Shown piece after piece: positions 7,972-14,950 of a stretch of 19,956 nt of DNA. The stretch is from an uncultured Mycoplasmatota bacterium (GTDB lineage: Bacteria > Bacillota_I > Bacilli_A > RF39 > UBA660), in NCBI GenBank assembly GCA_947645535.1, contig CANSDD010000018.1, forward strand, positions 1 through 19,956, in the 5' to 3' direction. The translations under genes and the position numbers were made by a program. How positions within the stretch are numbered: position 1 is the stretch's first letter; each line of letters opens with the position of its first letter. Below the pieces are notes generated by a model, which ran no database searches, was not told the DNA's origin, and was given only the letters and a program-made list of their open reading frames with translations.

Positions 7972-8388
7972 TTATTTATTCTTTGGTTTTTTAGCTCCAT
8001 ATTTAGAACGACCTTGACGACGTTTTTCAACTCCAGCAGTATCCATAGTACCACGAATAATATGATAACGAACACCAATTAAGTCTTTTACACGTCCACC
8101 ACGAACTAATACAACGCTATGTTCTTGTAAATTATGTCCTTCTCCTGGGATATAAGCATCAATTTCACGACCATTACTTAATCTAACACGAGCATATTTA
8201 CGAAGAGCTGAGTTTGGTTTCTTTGGAGTTTTTGTACCAACACGAGTACAAACACCACGTTTTTGAGGAGAGTTTTGATTTGTTTGTTTTTTCTCCTTGC
8301 TGTTATATCCAATCCCTAACACAGGTGATTTACTTTTCTTAGTTTTTTCACTTCTTCTCTTACGAACTAATTGATTAATTGTAGGCAT
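7972..8388 (-). CDS. rpsL: 30S ribosomal protein S12
   Basis: S12 lines the decoding centre and is the classic streptomycin-resistance locus. I chose ATG 8388 (MPTINQLVRK), 138 residues as in Bacillus, over an in-frame ATG ten codons upstream, because AAAGGAGG lies 8 bases before it. Conserved stretches include PQKRGVCTRV, TPKKPNSALRK (K56, K57) and GEGHNLQEHSV. One oddity: the normally conserved KDLPGVRYH reads KDLIGVRYH, so residue 104 is Ile instead of Pro; the codon is ATT. K56 and K101 are wild type. It is the first gene of the operon. Confidence 0.98.
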   Translation of the reverse strand: MPTINQLVRKRRSEKTKKSKSPVLGIGYNSKEKKQTNQNSPQKRGVCTRVGTKTPKKPNSALRKYARVRLSNGREIDAYIPGEGHNLQEHSVVLVRGGRVKDLIGVRYHIIRGTMDTAGVEKRRQGRSKYGAKKPKNK

Positions 8389-8439
8389 AATTTCATCCTC
8401 CTTTCTCTTTCCACACATCCAGGTGTCTCATTTTGCTGT

Positions 8440-8476
8440 TTAATTAAAGATTTACTGGAGTAAACCTTAATTAAAA
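8440..8476 (-). other. 5' hairpin of the str operon mRNA
   Basis: On the minus strand TTAATTAAGG plus TTTAC pairs with GTAAA plus TCTTTAATTAA around a TCCA loop, about 15 pairs with one bulged base and one G-U. It begins within a few bases of the predicted transcript start and has no T tract. It could protect the 5' end or serve as a regulatory structure. Confidence 0.65.
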
Positions 8477-8485
8477 CGTACTACT

Positions 8486-8515
8486 AATATAGCACTATTA
8501 TACATGATTTGTCAA
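8486..8515 (-). promoter_or_regulatory. Sigma-A promoter of the rpsL-rpsG-fusA-tuf operon
   Basis: On the minus strand a perfect TTGACA (8515-8510), an 18-base spacer and TATATT (8491-8486) with TGC as extended -10. The start would be near 8479, giving a leader of about 90 bases. Confidence 0.85.
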
Positions 8516-9051
8516 TTATTTTTTACTTGAATAGATAATTTTTTACTACCTATTTGAAAATGGATTATCTCTTCTTTTTTTGAATTCAAATCGAAATACT
8601 AATTTTATCATACTAACACTTACTTTCAAATTTTATAAATTTAGAAATACTACAATTCATTATAAACTCAAAGAATAATTTTATAATTATGTTGGTAAAT
8701 AATTACATTAAATTATATATAACAATTGTATTAAGTATTATTTTTGCTACAATATAATAAATACATTTGAGTTATATCAGATGCTTTCCTTTTCTATTTA
8801 TTAAAAGGTAATATTTATGACAAAAAGAGAATTTCAGAGTTTATTATCGTATTACTCCTATTCTTAGTTGAAATTATTTCACTTCTAAAATAGCAAAAGC
8901 ATTTTATTTCAATGTTGGTTGATAAAGAGGCATCCCAATAAAGAATAGCATTTGACTTTCCACAATCAAATGTATCCCTTTTTAATATATGAAGTTTCCT
9001 TCATCTATATCCATAGTAACATAAAACTATTATTTTAATAGGTGAAATATG

Positions 9052-9252
9052 ATGATAAACATTTGGATTGTCATTATGGTATCTTATTTCATTTCCATCA
9101 GTTTTCCTCAAGGACAACACTTATTACAATTAAGCCTTCCCATGAAACATTATATATATAATCGATATTTCTATATCATCTGTATTGTTTTTCTTACAGA
9201 TTTTAAAAACTTGCTTATCAGAATTTCTATAATCTGCTTTTTTTTATTATAA
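9052..9252 (+). CDS. Doubtful small hydrophobic ORF
   Basis: A 66-codon frame that begins 6 bases after AGGTGA. It is rich in Ile, Tyr and Phe, with hydrophobic runs such as IWIVIMVSYFISISF and IISIICFFLL-like residues near the end. A perfect 10-base-arm hairpin follows 8 bases after its stop. No promoter is convincing and I recognise no family. It may be a small membrane peptide, but a relic or chance frame is at least as likely in DNA this rich in A and T. Confidence 0.22.
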   Translation: MINIWIVIMVSYFISISFPQGQHLLQLSLPMKHYIYNRYFYIICIVFLTDFKNLLIRISIICFFLL

Positions 9253-9259
9253 AAATGCC

Positions 9260-9288
9260 ATTATTAACAAATTCTATATGTTAATAAT
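9260..9288. repeat. Perfect 10-base inverted repeat
   Basis: ATTATTAACA (9260-9269) and TGTTAATAAT (9279-9288) flank a 9-base loop. The plus-strand tail ATTCTTAATTTT is T-rich, so it may be a weak terminator of the small plus-strand ORF. Confidence 0.6.
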
Positions 9289-9314
9289 ATTCTTAATTTT
9301 GTAATTTACTATAC

Positions 9315-9349
9315 AAAAAAACAAGAAGCTAGAAAAGCTATACTTCTTG
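9315..9349 (-). terminator. Terminator of the RNase J-family gene, containing its stop codon
   Basis: On the minus strand CAAGAAG (9349-9343) pairs with CTTCTTG (9328-9322), followed by seven T (9321-9315). The TAG stop at 9340-9338 lies in the loop, so the stem is built partly from the last codons. Confidence 0.85.
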
Positions 9350-10984
9350 CATTACGATTAAAATCATTGGTTTACATTCTGTTTGTTGGTAAAAATATTT
9401 TCCGACTTTATCTCTGATACCAGATTTTATTTTATTAAAATCTACATAATTAGGTTTAATATTCTCATTTACAATAGCAAGTGATAAACTTTCAGCTTCT
9501 TTAATTAAATCAATATTATCTTTTACATAAATAAAACCTCTTGTAAGTATTTCTGGTCCTGCTAATACTTTTTTTGTTTCTTTATCTAATGTTACTGTTA
9601 CAATAACAATGCCATTATCACTTAAAGCTTCTCTATCTTTTAATACTAACTCTCCAATATCTCCTACTGTTTTTCCATCTATTAAAATGTCATCTACTTT
9701 TATAGATTCTTTATTTTCTACTAATTCTCCATTTATAAATGTTACTGTTTGACCATTTAAACGAAGTAAAATATTATCCTCTTTCATTCCAAGTGAAACA
9801 GCTTTTTTCGCACTTTCTACTTGATGACGATATTCTCCAATTACTGGAAAATAATATTTTGGATTCATTAAATCTAACATTAGTAACAAATCTTCGCTAG
9901 AGGCATGATAAGATGCATATTTTTTACTTGATAAAATTACTAAATTGGCACCTATCTTAGCAATATTATCATACATTACTGTTGCGCTTTTCTCCATTCC
10001 ATCATAAACAGGTGTAGCAAATACAACAGTATCTTCTGTACTAATCTTGATAAATTTATCATATCCTCTAATAATTCTTTTTAGATTAGAAAATGGTTTT
10101 TCTCTTTCATCTGATATTAAAACCACTACTGCTGGATCATTTACTTGATGAATATTTTTGATTCTTGATTTCTCAAAGTTTAAGTACCCAATATCAATTG
10201 CTTTTAATACAATAGATTCTAAACTTTTTCCTAAAATTACTACATTTCTTTTTGTTTTTAAAATTTCATTAAATAATTCTTGAATCCGATAAAACTGAGC
10301 CTGTGAAATATTGATTAAAATTCTTCCTTCATTACGATATAAAATTTCTGACATAGCATCTGCAGTTCTATGTTTTGGTGATGTAAATCCAGCTTTATCA
10401 GCATATAATGACTCACTCATCAAACATAACACACCTTGTTTTCCTACATATGCAAGTTTTCCGATATCCGTTTTATAAGCACCTACCATAGTTGGATCAA
10501 ATACAAAGTTTCCAGTATAGAAAATAGCTCCATCTGGTGTATAAATGACATATCCAACACTATCTGGAACCGAATGCGTTACACTAATTGGAAATATAGA
10601 TACATTTCCAAAGTTAATTTTACGATGTGCCTTTATTTCTTTTAATTGATTTGTTTTAATTCCATCTTCTTCAAAAGCTACTTTTAACAATTCTAAAGTA
10701 AATGTTGTTCCATAAATTGGGACATTTGGAAAATCAGCTATCATATCAGGAATTGCTCCCATCTGTTGATCATGTCCATGAGTTATAAAAAAACCTTTAA
10801 TTTTCTTTTTATTTTCTTTTAAATAATCATAATTTGGAATAATATAATCTACTCCAAGCATTTTATCATCTGCATATTTTAAACCCGCATCAAATATAAA
10901 AATATCTTTGTCTACTTCTATCACATACATATTTTTACCAATTTCATTTAATCCACCTAGACTAAATATTTTAATTTTGCTCAT
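9338..10984 (-). CDS. Ribonuclease J family protein with a degenerate active site (J2-like)
   Basis: RNase J proteins are metallo-beta-lactamase/beta-CASP nucleases of mRNA decay and rRNA maturation. The 548 residues and full layout fit: lactamase parts about 1-200 and 350-410, beta-CASP between, and a C-terminal domain with NILIDGKTVGDIG, GIVIVTVTLDK and ILTRGFIYVK. The metal site is largely lost. The HxHxDH motif reads HGHDQQ (69-74), so Asp and the last His are both Gln. The Asp of TGDF is Asn159. H137 and H360 remain, but the His before H360 is Tyr. The usual SNxxRxQ and QGEP loops also diverge. B. subtilis RNase J2 has a similar HGHDEN change, so a J2-type partner of an active RNase J1 elsewhere is the best reading. 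AAAGGAG lies 6 bases before the ATG. It is a single-gene unit with its own promoter and terminator. Confidence 0.92.
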   Translation of the reverse strand: MSKIKIFSLGGLNEIGKNMYVIEVDKDIFIFDAGLKYADDKMLGVDYIIPNYDYLKENKKKIKGFFITHGHDQQMGAIPDMIADFPNVPIYGTTFTLELLKVAFEEDGIKTNQLKEIKAHRKINFGNVSIFPISVTHSVPDSVGYVIYTPDGAIFYTGNFVFDPTMVGAYKTDIGKLAYVGKQGVLCLMSESLYADKAGFTSPKHRTADAMSEILYRNEGRILINISQAQFYRIQELFNEILKTKRNVVILGKSLESIVLKAIDIGYLNFEKSRIKNIHQVNDPAVVVLISDEREKPFSNLKRIIRGYDKFIKISTEDTVVFATPVYDGMEKSATVMYDNIAKIGANLVILSSKKYASYHASSEDLLLMLDLMNPKYYFPVIGEYRHQVESAKKAVSLGMKEDNILLRLNGQTVTFINGELVENKESIKVDDILIDGKTVGDIGELVLKDREALSDNGIVIVTVTLDKETKKVLAGPEILTRGFIYVKDNIDLIKEAESLSLAIVNENIKPNYVDFNKIKSGIRDKVGKYFYQQTECKPMILIVMQEV

Positions 10985-11028
10985 TTTTTACTCCTTTCTT
11001 TTTATTTACAAATAAAAATGACTTATTC

Positions 11029-11057
11029 ATTATACCATAAAGGGATAATTTAGTCTA
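11029..11057 (-). promoter_or_regulatory. Promoter of the RNase J-family gene
   Basis: On the minus strand TAGACT (11057-11052), 17 bases, then TATAAT (11034-11029) with TGG as extended -10. A short A/T-only hairpin (10999-11007 with 11010-11018) lies in the leader just before the ribosome site. Confidence 0.75.
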
Positions 11058-11127
11058 TTTTCTTTTATATTTTTAGCTTTTTTATATGAAATTTATTATA
11101 TTATTATCGTGTTTTATGTCGTTAATA

Positions 11128-11158
11128 AATAAAACATATCATTTCTAAACAATGATAT
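11128..11158 (-). terminator. ybaK terminator spanning the stop codon
   Basis: On the minus strand ATATCATT (11158-11151) pairs with AATGATAT (11143-11136), followed by GTTTTATTT. The TAG stop lies in the 7-base loop. Confidence 0.7.
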
Positions 11159-11615
11159 CTTCTATTTCATATGAGATTATTTTCTTTAAATTTTCTAATG
11201 ATATTTCTACTTGATACCCTATTTTTCCACCACTAAAAATAATAGTATTAAATTCTAATGCTTTTCTATCTATTACTGTTTTAAAGTTTTTTTTCATGCC
11301 AATTGGAGAACAACCACCATGTATATAACCAGTAAGAAATAATAATTTTTTTGATTTTACCATTTCAATACTTTTTTCTCCTACTACCTTTGCAGCTTTT
11401 TTTAAATCCATTTCTTCCTTTACAGGTATCATAAATACATAATTTTTATTACTTTTTCCTACTGTTACGAGGGTTTTAAATACATGCTCTGGATTTTCAT
11501 GTAAAGCTTCTGCTACTTCTACTCCACTAATCGCTCCTGTCCCTAAGTAACAATAATGATTATATGGTATTTTCTTTTGATCTAAAATTCTCATTACATT
11601 TGTTTTCTCTTCCAT
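11145..11615 (-). CDS. ybaK: Cys-tRNA(Pro)/prolyl-tRNA deacylase, YbaK/EbsC family
   Basis: YbaK-type proteins are free-standing editing enzymes that hydrolyse Cys-tRNA(Pro) made by mistake by prolyl-tRNA synthetase. The 156-residue length is typical of the single-domain YbaK. The conserved Lys is K47 in HVFKTLV. The substrate-pocket loop GYIHGGCSPIGMKK (96-109) matches the family's GYxxGGxSPxGxKK. There is no membrane segment. AAGGAG lies 6 bases before the ATG. A terminator-like hairpin separates it from the 454-residue membrane protein gene upstream, so it may depend on read-through or on a weak promoter in the short gap (TGG then TATAAA, inside that hairpin). It has its own terminator. 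Confidence 0.93.
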   Translation of the reverse strand: MEEKTNVMRILDQKKIPYNHYCYLGTGAISGVEVAEALHENPEHVFKTLVTVGKSNKNYVFMIPVKEEMDLKKAAKVVGEKSIEMVKSKKLLFLTGYIHGGCSPIGMKKNFKTVIDRKALEFNTIIFSGGKIGYQVEISLENLKKIISYEIEDIIV

Positions 11616-11649
11616 CTTCTACTCCTTTTTAAATAGATTTTTTTAATCT

Positions 11650-11673
11650 AAAAAATGGCTTTTATACCATTTA
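11650..11673 (-). terminator. Terminator of the 454-residue membrane protein gene, overlapping its stop
   Basis: On the minus strand AAATGG (11672-11667) pairs with CCATTT (11658-11653) and continues into TTTTTT. The left arm includes part of the TAA stop. A second small hairpin (TAGATT/AATCTA, 11634-11650) follows just downstream. Confidence 0.65.
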
Positions 11674-13035
11674 TTCTAATTTTGTTCCCCCCCATTCAAC
11701 AACAGTAAAACTATTTCGATCATTTTTTTCAAGAGATTGTTCATCTACTTCTATAGATTCTTCTAATCCTTTCCATTCCATCATAATTCTTATAAAACTA
11801 TCTGGTGTTGGTGTTATATGAATAGGCATATTGTTATCTATTTCTTCTCTTGTTTGAAAACGAATATAAATATACTCATATTTTTGAAGCTGTGGTAACC
11901 AGTAAATAATAAATTCTTTTTTTTCTTTATAATTTAATCCTAAGATTTCTAATTTTTCTTCTAAAAATTCTATGATATCATCTTTTTTGATAACAAATCC
12001 TTCTTTTAAATTTTGTTTATTACTCATATTACTTTTGGCTTCATAATATAAAGAATAATACATTTTATCATTCATTTCTAATGTTCCATCAGGAGTTGCT
12101 TTCACTTTCCATTTATCTTTATAAATCGGATAAGAAACTGTAATATTATTTTTATTTAATAATTCAACTTCTACATCTATTGTTTCTTCTGGATAAATAT
12201 AAATAACAGGCTTATCTAGATACTGAAATGTATCTTCATATTCTAATGTAACATCATAATTTTGTAAATTTACTTTCACATTTTCGGCTGTTTGTGCTTT
12301 ATCTATTTCTATAAATAATATATAAGTATGTTCTGGCAAATAAATATTCTTGTTATCTTTATCTTGTTCATCCATCATTTTGCCTTCTGCTAGTGCAATA
12401 TTTATCTCTATGTTATCACGTTCATTTTTTATATCTGTTACTTTTACATCAGCTATATTTGTCATTTTATTATAAGTATATAATACAAGTGAATGATTTA
12501 AAAAATATTCTTCATTATAATTTTTTTCTTTTGCTACTTTGTTTAGTTCATAATACAAACTATTACTTTCATCTTCAGCTACTCTTTCTTTTAATTCTTC
12601 TACATTATTGATTACAACTTGTTTTGTATTGGTATGCGCAAAATATCTATATTTACTATAATTTTCATATTCATTTAATGAATCAAATTCACTATTTGTT
12701 TTATAGTAATACATTCTATATTCCATTGGTCCTGTTGGTAATCCCTCAATAATTGGTAATTTATCTGAATGATTATAACTATTTCCTACTAAAATACCAT
12801 ATATAGAAGATAATAGTAATATTATTATACCTAAAATAAAAGTCCATTTTTTCTTAATCAAAAGTAGTATAAAACTTACACAAAGTAAAAATATCAATAC
12901 TGCGACCAATACTCTATAATCTTCTACAATATTTACTTTATTATTTACTAAAATAAACCATATAATTGTAATTATTAACATAATTATATTAATTCCTAAA
13001 AATACATATTTTAATATTTTATTATCATTTTTCAA
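11671..13035 (-). CDS. Membrane protein with three N-terminal helices and a conserved KPVIYxYPE...FTVVEWGG domain
   Basis: I place the start at TTG 13035 (454 residues): AGGAGAG lies 5 bases before it, and a promoter at 13070-13098 falls inside the longer open frame that begins at 13104. Three membrane helices lie at about 9-30, 41-60 and 64-84, which would put the rest outside the cell. Residues about 145-270 resemble the stand-alone domain with 'ALVLYTY...HTYILFIEIDK', somewhat like the PrcB C-terminal fold. The last 180 residues (275-454) begin KPVIYIYPEE, continue WKVKATPDGTL and EFIIYWLPQL, and end FTVVEWGG. I recognise this as a conserved domain of gut Firmicutes surface proteins; I know no established function. 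It lies downstream of two small genes and may also be co-transcribed with them. Confidence 0.85.
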   Translation of the reverse strand: MKNDNKILKYVFLGINIIMLIITIIWFILVNNKVNIVEDYRVLVAVLIFLLCVSFILLLIKKKWTFILGIIILLLSSIYGILVGNSYNHSDKLPIIEGLPTGPMEYRMYYYKTNSEFDSLNEYENYSKYRYFAHTNTKQVVINNVEELKERVAEDESNSLYYELNKVAKEKNYNEEYFLNHSLVLYTYNKMTNIADVKVTDIKNERDNIEINIALAEGKMMDEQDKDNKNIYLPEHTYILFIEIDKAQTAENVKVNLQNYDVTLEYEDTFQYLDKPVIYIYPEETIDVEVELLNKNNITVSYPIYKDKWKVKATPDGTLEMNDKMYYSLYYEAKSNMSNKQNLKEGFVIKKDDIIEFLEEKLEILGLNYKEKKEFIIYWLPQLQKYEYIYIRFQTREEIDNNMPIHITPTPDSFIRIMMEWKGLEESIEVDEQSLEKNDRNSFTVVEWGGTKLE

Positions 13036-13069
13036 TTTTACTCTCCTATCACATTTTGTAACTAAATAT

Positions 13070-13098
13070 ATTATAAAAAATACTATATTATCTCCCAA
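13070..13098 (-). promoter_or_regulatory. Promoter of the 454-residue membrane protein gene
   Basis: On the minus strand TTGGGA (13098-13093), 17 bases, TATAAT (13075-13070). A start near 13063 gives a leader of about 28 bases before the TTG start and supports that start choice. Confidence 0.6.
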
Positions 13099-13145
13099 TA
13101 TCAATATTTTCTTTATTCAGAAATAACATATCATCTCTTTTATTT

Positions 13146-13607
13146 TTACATTAGTGTTTTTTCTTTTGATTTTGGAATATTTTGCTGTTGTAGTTCTTCA
13201 ATCATATTTTTCATTTGTTTCAACTGCTCTAAAGTTGTTATTTCAGAAATAATGTCTTCTTTGGTTGGTAATTCTACACTCCGTTCTAAAAGAGGAGCCA
13301 ATATTTCTATTACTTTTCCATATTCATCATTTTTCCTTTTCAGTTTATGATTTTTTATTTTCTCTAATTGAGTCATTTTCATTTCTAATCTTTTTATATT
13401 ATAGTTTTGCAAGTTAATACATTCAAAGTTTATAATAAGTGCGATTCCTTGCATAACTAGATAAATACTTGCACCTAATGAAATTATACCACTAAATATC
13501 ACCATGATTCCCATTGATAATAAAATTTGAAATAAATTTGCTATTACTCCTTTTTGATGAATCTGTTTATTCATCTTTAAATAAGCTAGCGTTTGATTAG
13601 GATTCAT
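13146..13607 (-). CDS. Small membrane protein with C-terminal coiled coil
   Basis: 153 residues from ATG 13607; a TTG one codon upstream is also possible. No Shine-Dalgarno is visible. The start is 24 bases after the stop of the preceding 85-residue gene, so translation may be coupled to that gene. Residues about 21-60 are hydrophobic, one hairpin of two helices or one long segment (LFQILLSMGIMVIFSG, then ASIYLVMQGIALII). Residues 70-145 are charged and helical, with KRLEMKMTQLEKIKNHKLKR and TTLEQLKQMKNMIEELQQQ as probable coiled coil. I do not recognise a family. It may act with its neighbours at the membrane, as inference only. No terminator follows, so the transcript may continue into the 454-residue gene. 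Confidence 0.8.
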   Translation of the reverse strand: MNPNQTLAYLKMNKQIHQKGVIANLFQILLSMGIMVIFSGIISLGASIYLVMQGIALIINFECINLQNYNIKRLEMKMTQLEKIKNHKLKRKNDEYGKVIEILAPLLERSVELPTKEDIISEITTLEQLKQMKNMIEELQQQNIPKSKEKTLM

Positions 13608-13631
13608 CAAATCTAAATGATAATTTCTATT

Positions 13632-13889
13632 TTACTGTAAAGTTATTTCTTTATGAAATAATAATTTTTCTTTCTGATAATATAAAATTATATTTTTTCT
13701 CTTACTTTCATCTTTTATCTTTTTTAATAATCTATAAACTTTTTTATCAACTTGTTTGTCATAATATTTTATTACCCATTTGGCAAATGGTCTTAGTATT
13801 TTATATTTTATTTTTTCTACTTTGAATACTACTTTCTGAAATAGTCTTGCTCCTAATATCTCATAAATTTCCAGTTCTTTCTTAGACAT
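13632..13889 (-). CDS. Small basic protein of unknown function
   Basis: 85 residues, Lys-rich, predicted mostly helical, without a signal or clear membrane segment (one moderately hydrophobic stretch, FAKWVIKYY). No family recognised. It starts at an ATG about 7 bases after a G-rich site (GGGGGA), and a very good promoter lies immediately upstream. It is the first gene of a likely unit with the 153-residue membrane protein 24 bases downstream. The charge suggests binding to nucleic acid or to an acidic membrane surface, but nothing in the sequence decides this. Confidence 0.75.
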   Translation of the reverse strand: MSKKELEIYEILGARLFQKVVFKVEKIKYKILRPFAKWVIKYYDKQVDKKVYRLLKKIKDESKRKNIILYYQKEKLLFHKEITLQ

Positions 13890-13912
13890 AAATCTTCCCC
13901 CAATAAAAAGTT

Positions 13913-13941
13913 ACTATATCATAGGTATAAATATTAGTCAA
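13913..13941 (-). promoter_or_regulatory. Sigma-A promoter of the 85-/153-residue gene pair
   Basis: On the minus strand TTGACT (13941-13936), 17 bases, TATAGT (13918-13913) with TGA as extended -10. The start would be near 13906. Confidence 0.85.
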
Positions 13942-14157
13942 TCAAAGTACCTATATTATAAAAGATAATTGATACAAAGAAGATGCCATGAAATAAAATA
14001 ATTTATATGGTCCTTTTATTATGTTTTTTCAAAGAATAAAATTTAAAAAATAAATATTGATTAGTTAATAAATCTTAATTTCATTTTGTCATATTCTTAA
14101 TAGAAATTATAATTTTATTGCTTATTTTGTCTTTTATAATTTTTTAAATAAAGAAAA
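13942..14157. other. Intergenic stretch without recognisable features
   Basis: Very AT-rich sequence between the promoter of the 85-residue gene and the terminator of the 100-residue gene. I see no ribosome site followed by an open frame, no repeat array and no stable RNA pattern. Confidence 0.6.
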
Positions 14158-14194
14158 GACTGTAAGAAATTAGTTATCTAATTTCATTACAGTC
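14150..14194 (-). terminator. Strong terminator of the Ser/Thr-rich protein gene
   Basis: GACTGTAA (14158-14165) pairs with TTACAGTC (14187-14194), and AAATTAG (14167-14173) with CTAATTT (14178-14184), around TTAT. On the minus strand CTTTTCTTTATTT follows. It is the largest hairpin in the window. Confidence 0.85.
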
Positions 14195-14201
14195 CTTATA
14201 T

Positions 14202-14504
14202 CTATTTTATTTTTTTCACATATGGCTTTTCATCATCTTGTTTTAATTGTTTTTCTTTTTCTACTAATAGTCTTTGAAGTTCTATTAAATCTGAAGCTGA
14301 CATTGAATTCATCATTGCATCAACTGTCTGAACAATAAATTCATCATCTGCATTTTTTAATATAGGCGCTAAAGTAACACTTGTTCCTGTTGAGGTAAGC
14401 GAAGTTCCAAGCGTTGAATTTGCACTATTATTTGATGAATTTATGGAAGAACTACTTCCTAAACAAGTACTACTACTAGATATTGCTGTTCTTAATAATG
14501 TCAT
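14202..14504 (-). CDS. Ser/Thr-rich 100-residue orphan protein
   Basis: Half of the first 47 residues are Ser or Thr (24 of 47), in runs such as AISSSSTCLGSSSS, with a single Cys at 14. From residue 50 the protein changes to an acidic helical part (NADDEFIVQTVDAMM, then DLIELQRLLVEKEKQLKQ), with a basic tail KPYVKKIK. There is no signal peptide or membrane helix. I recognise no family. It is a well-defined single-gene unit: good promoter, AAAGGAAG about 8 bases before the ATG, and the strongest terminator of the window. The disordered Ser/Thr segment could be a modification or attachment region, or a structural tail as in some spore or surface proteins; these are guesses. Confidence 0.8.
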   Translation of the reverse strand: MTLLRTAISSSSTCLGSSSSINSSNNSANSTLGTSLTSTGTSVTLAPILKNADDEFIVQTVDAMMNSMSASDLIELQRLLVEKEKQLKQDDEKPYVKKIK

Positions 14505-14551
14505 TATATATTCTTCCTTTCTATAACATGCTGTTAATCCATGTGAATATA

Positions 14552-14580
14552 ACTATATCATATAGAATTTCATTAAGCAA
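14552..14580 (-). promoter_or_regulatory. Promoter of the Ser/Thr-rich protein gene
   Basis: On the minus strand TTGCTT (14580-14575), 17 bases, TATAGT (14557-14552) with TGA as extended -10. The -35 overlaps the stop region of the upstream DUF4186 gene. Confidence 0.75.
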
Positions 14581-14932
14581 TATTTTTATTGTTTTGCTCT
14601 ATCCATTTCATAATTACATTTACAATATATATAACTTCATCATCTGCAAGCTTACGGTTCATTGGTATATGATGCCATTTATATAAGCAATCTCTACAGC
14701 AAGTTGCTGTTGCATGCTGCGCAATAAAAACAGGATGTCCTTTCATAGGAGTTTGCTTACCATCGTTTGGAATAATAGAAGGCTCTAATCTTTTTTTTAT
14801 AAAATCATAAGCATGCTCTTCTATTTTATCAATTCCTTTCTCTCTTATATATTGTTTATCTTTTTCTTTTAATGTAAAACTACTACGAAATTTAGATTTT
14901 GATAATTTCTGAAAAAGAATTTCATATTTCAT
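14573..14932 (-). CDS. DUF4186 family protein
   Basis: 119 residues from ATG 14932, chosen because GAAGGAG lies 7 bases before it; the longer open frame (to 15025) overlaps the previous gene and a terminator. Family marks: SKFRSSFTL (13-21), a YIREKG stretch, IPNDGKQTPMKGHPVF (54-69), then AQHATATCCRDCL (71-83) and KWHHIP (85-90). The conserved His and Cys residues (H66, H73, C78, C79, C82, H87, H88) look like a metal or active site, but DUF4186 has no established function that I know of. It starts just after the terminator of the zinc-ribbon operon with no separate promoter seen, so it may depend on read-through. Confidence 0.9.
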   Translation of the reverse strand: MKYEILFQKLSKSKFRSSFTLKEKDKQYIREKGIDKIEEHAYDFIKKRLEPSIIPNDGKQTPMKGHPVFIAQHATATCCRDCLYKWHHIPMNRKLADDEVIYIVNVIMKWIEQNNKNIA

Positions 14933-14950
14933 TTTATCTTCTCCTTCTAG

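Larger units (their letters stand above)
8521..9337. other. Long gap with probable gene relics
   Basis: About 800 bases lie between the str promoter and the RNase J-family gene with no confident gene. On the plus strand an AAAAGG site precedes ATG 8817 (MTKREFQSLLSYYSYS), which stops after 16 codons. On the minus strand roughly 8818-8995 stays open for over 50 codons, with no convincing start, and contains RDTFDCGKSNAILYW. These look like decayed genes, but no family can be assigned. No tRNA, rRNA or CRISPR pattern was seen. Confidence 0.4.

Noticed and set aside
8389..8418. Ten-codon N-terminal extension of rpsL
   Set aside because: It would place the strong ribosome site inside the coding region, and S12 normally begins MPTINQLVR.
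13036..13104. Longer N-terminus of the 454-residue membrane protein
   Set aside because: The extension overlaps a well-formed promoter and has no ribosome site; TTG 13035 has AGGAGAG at the right distance.
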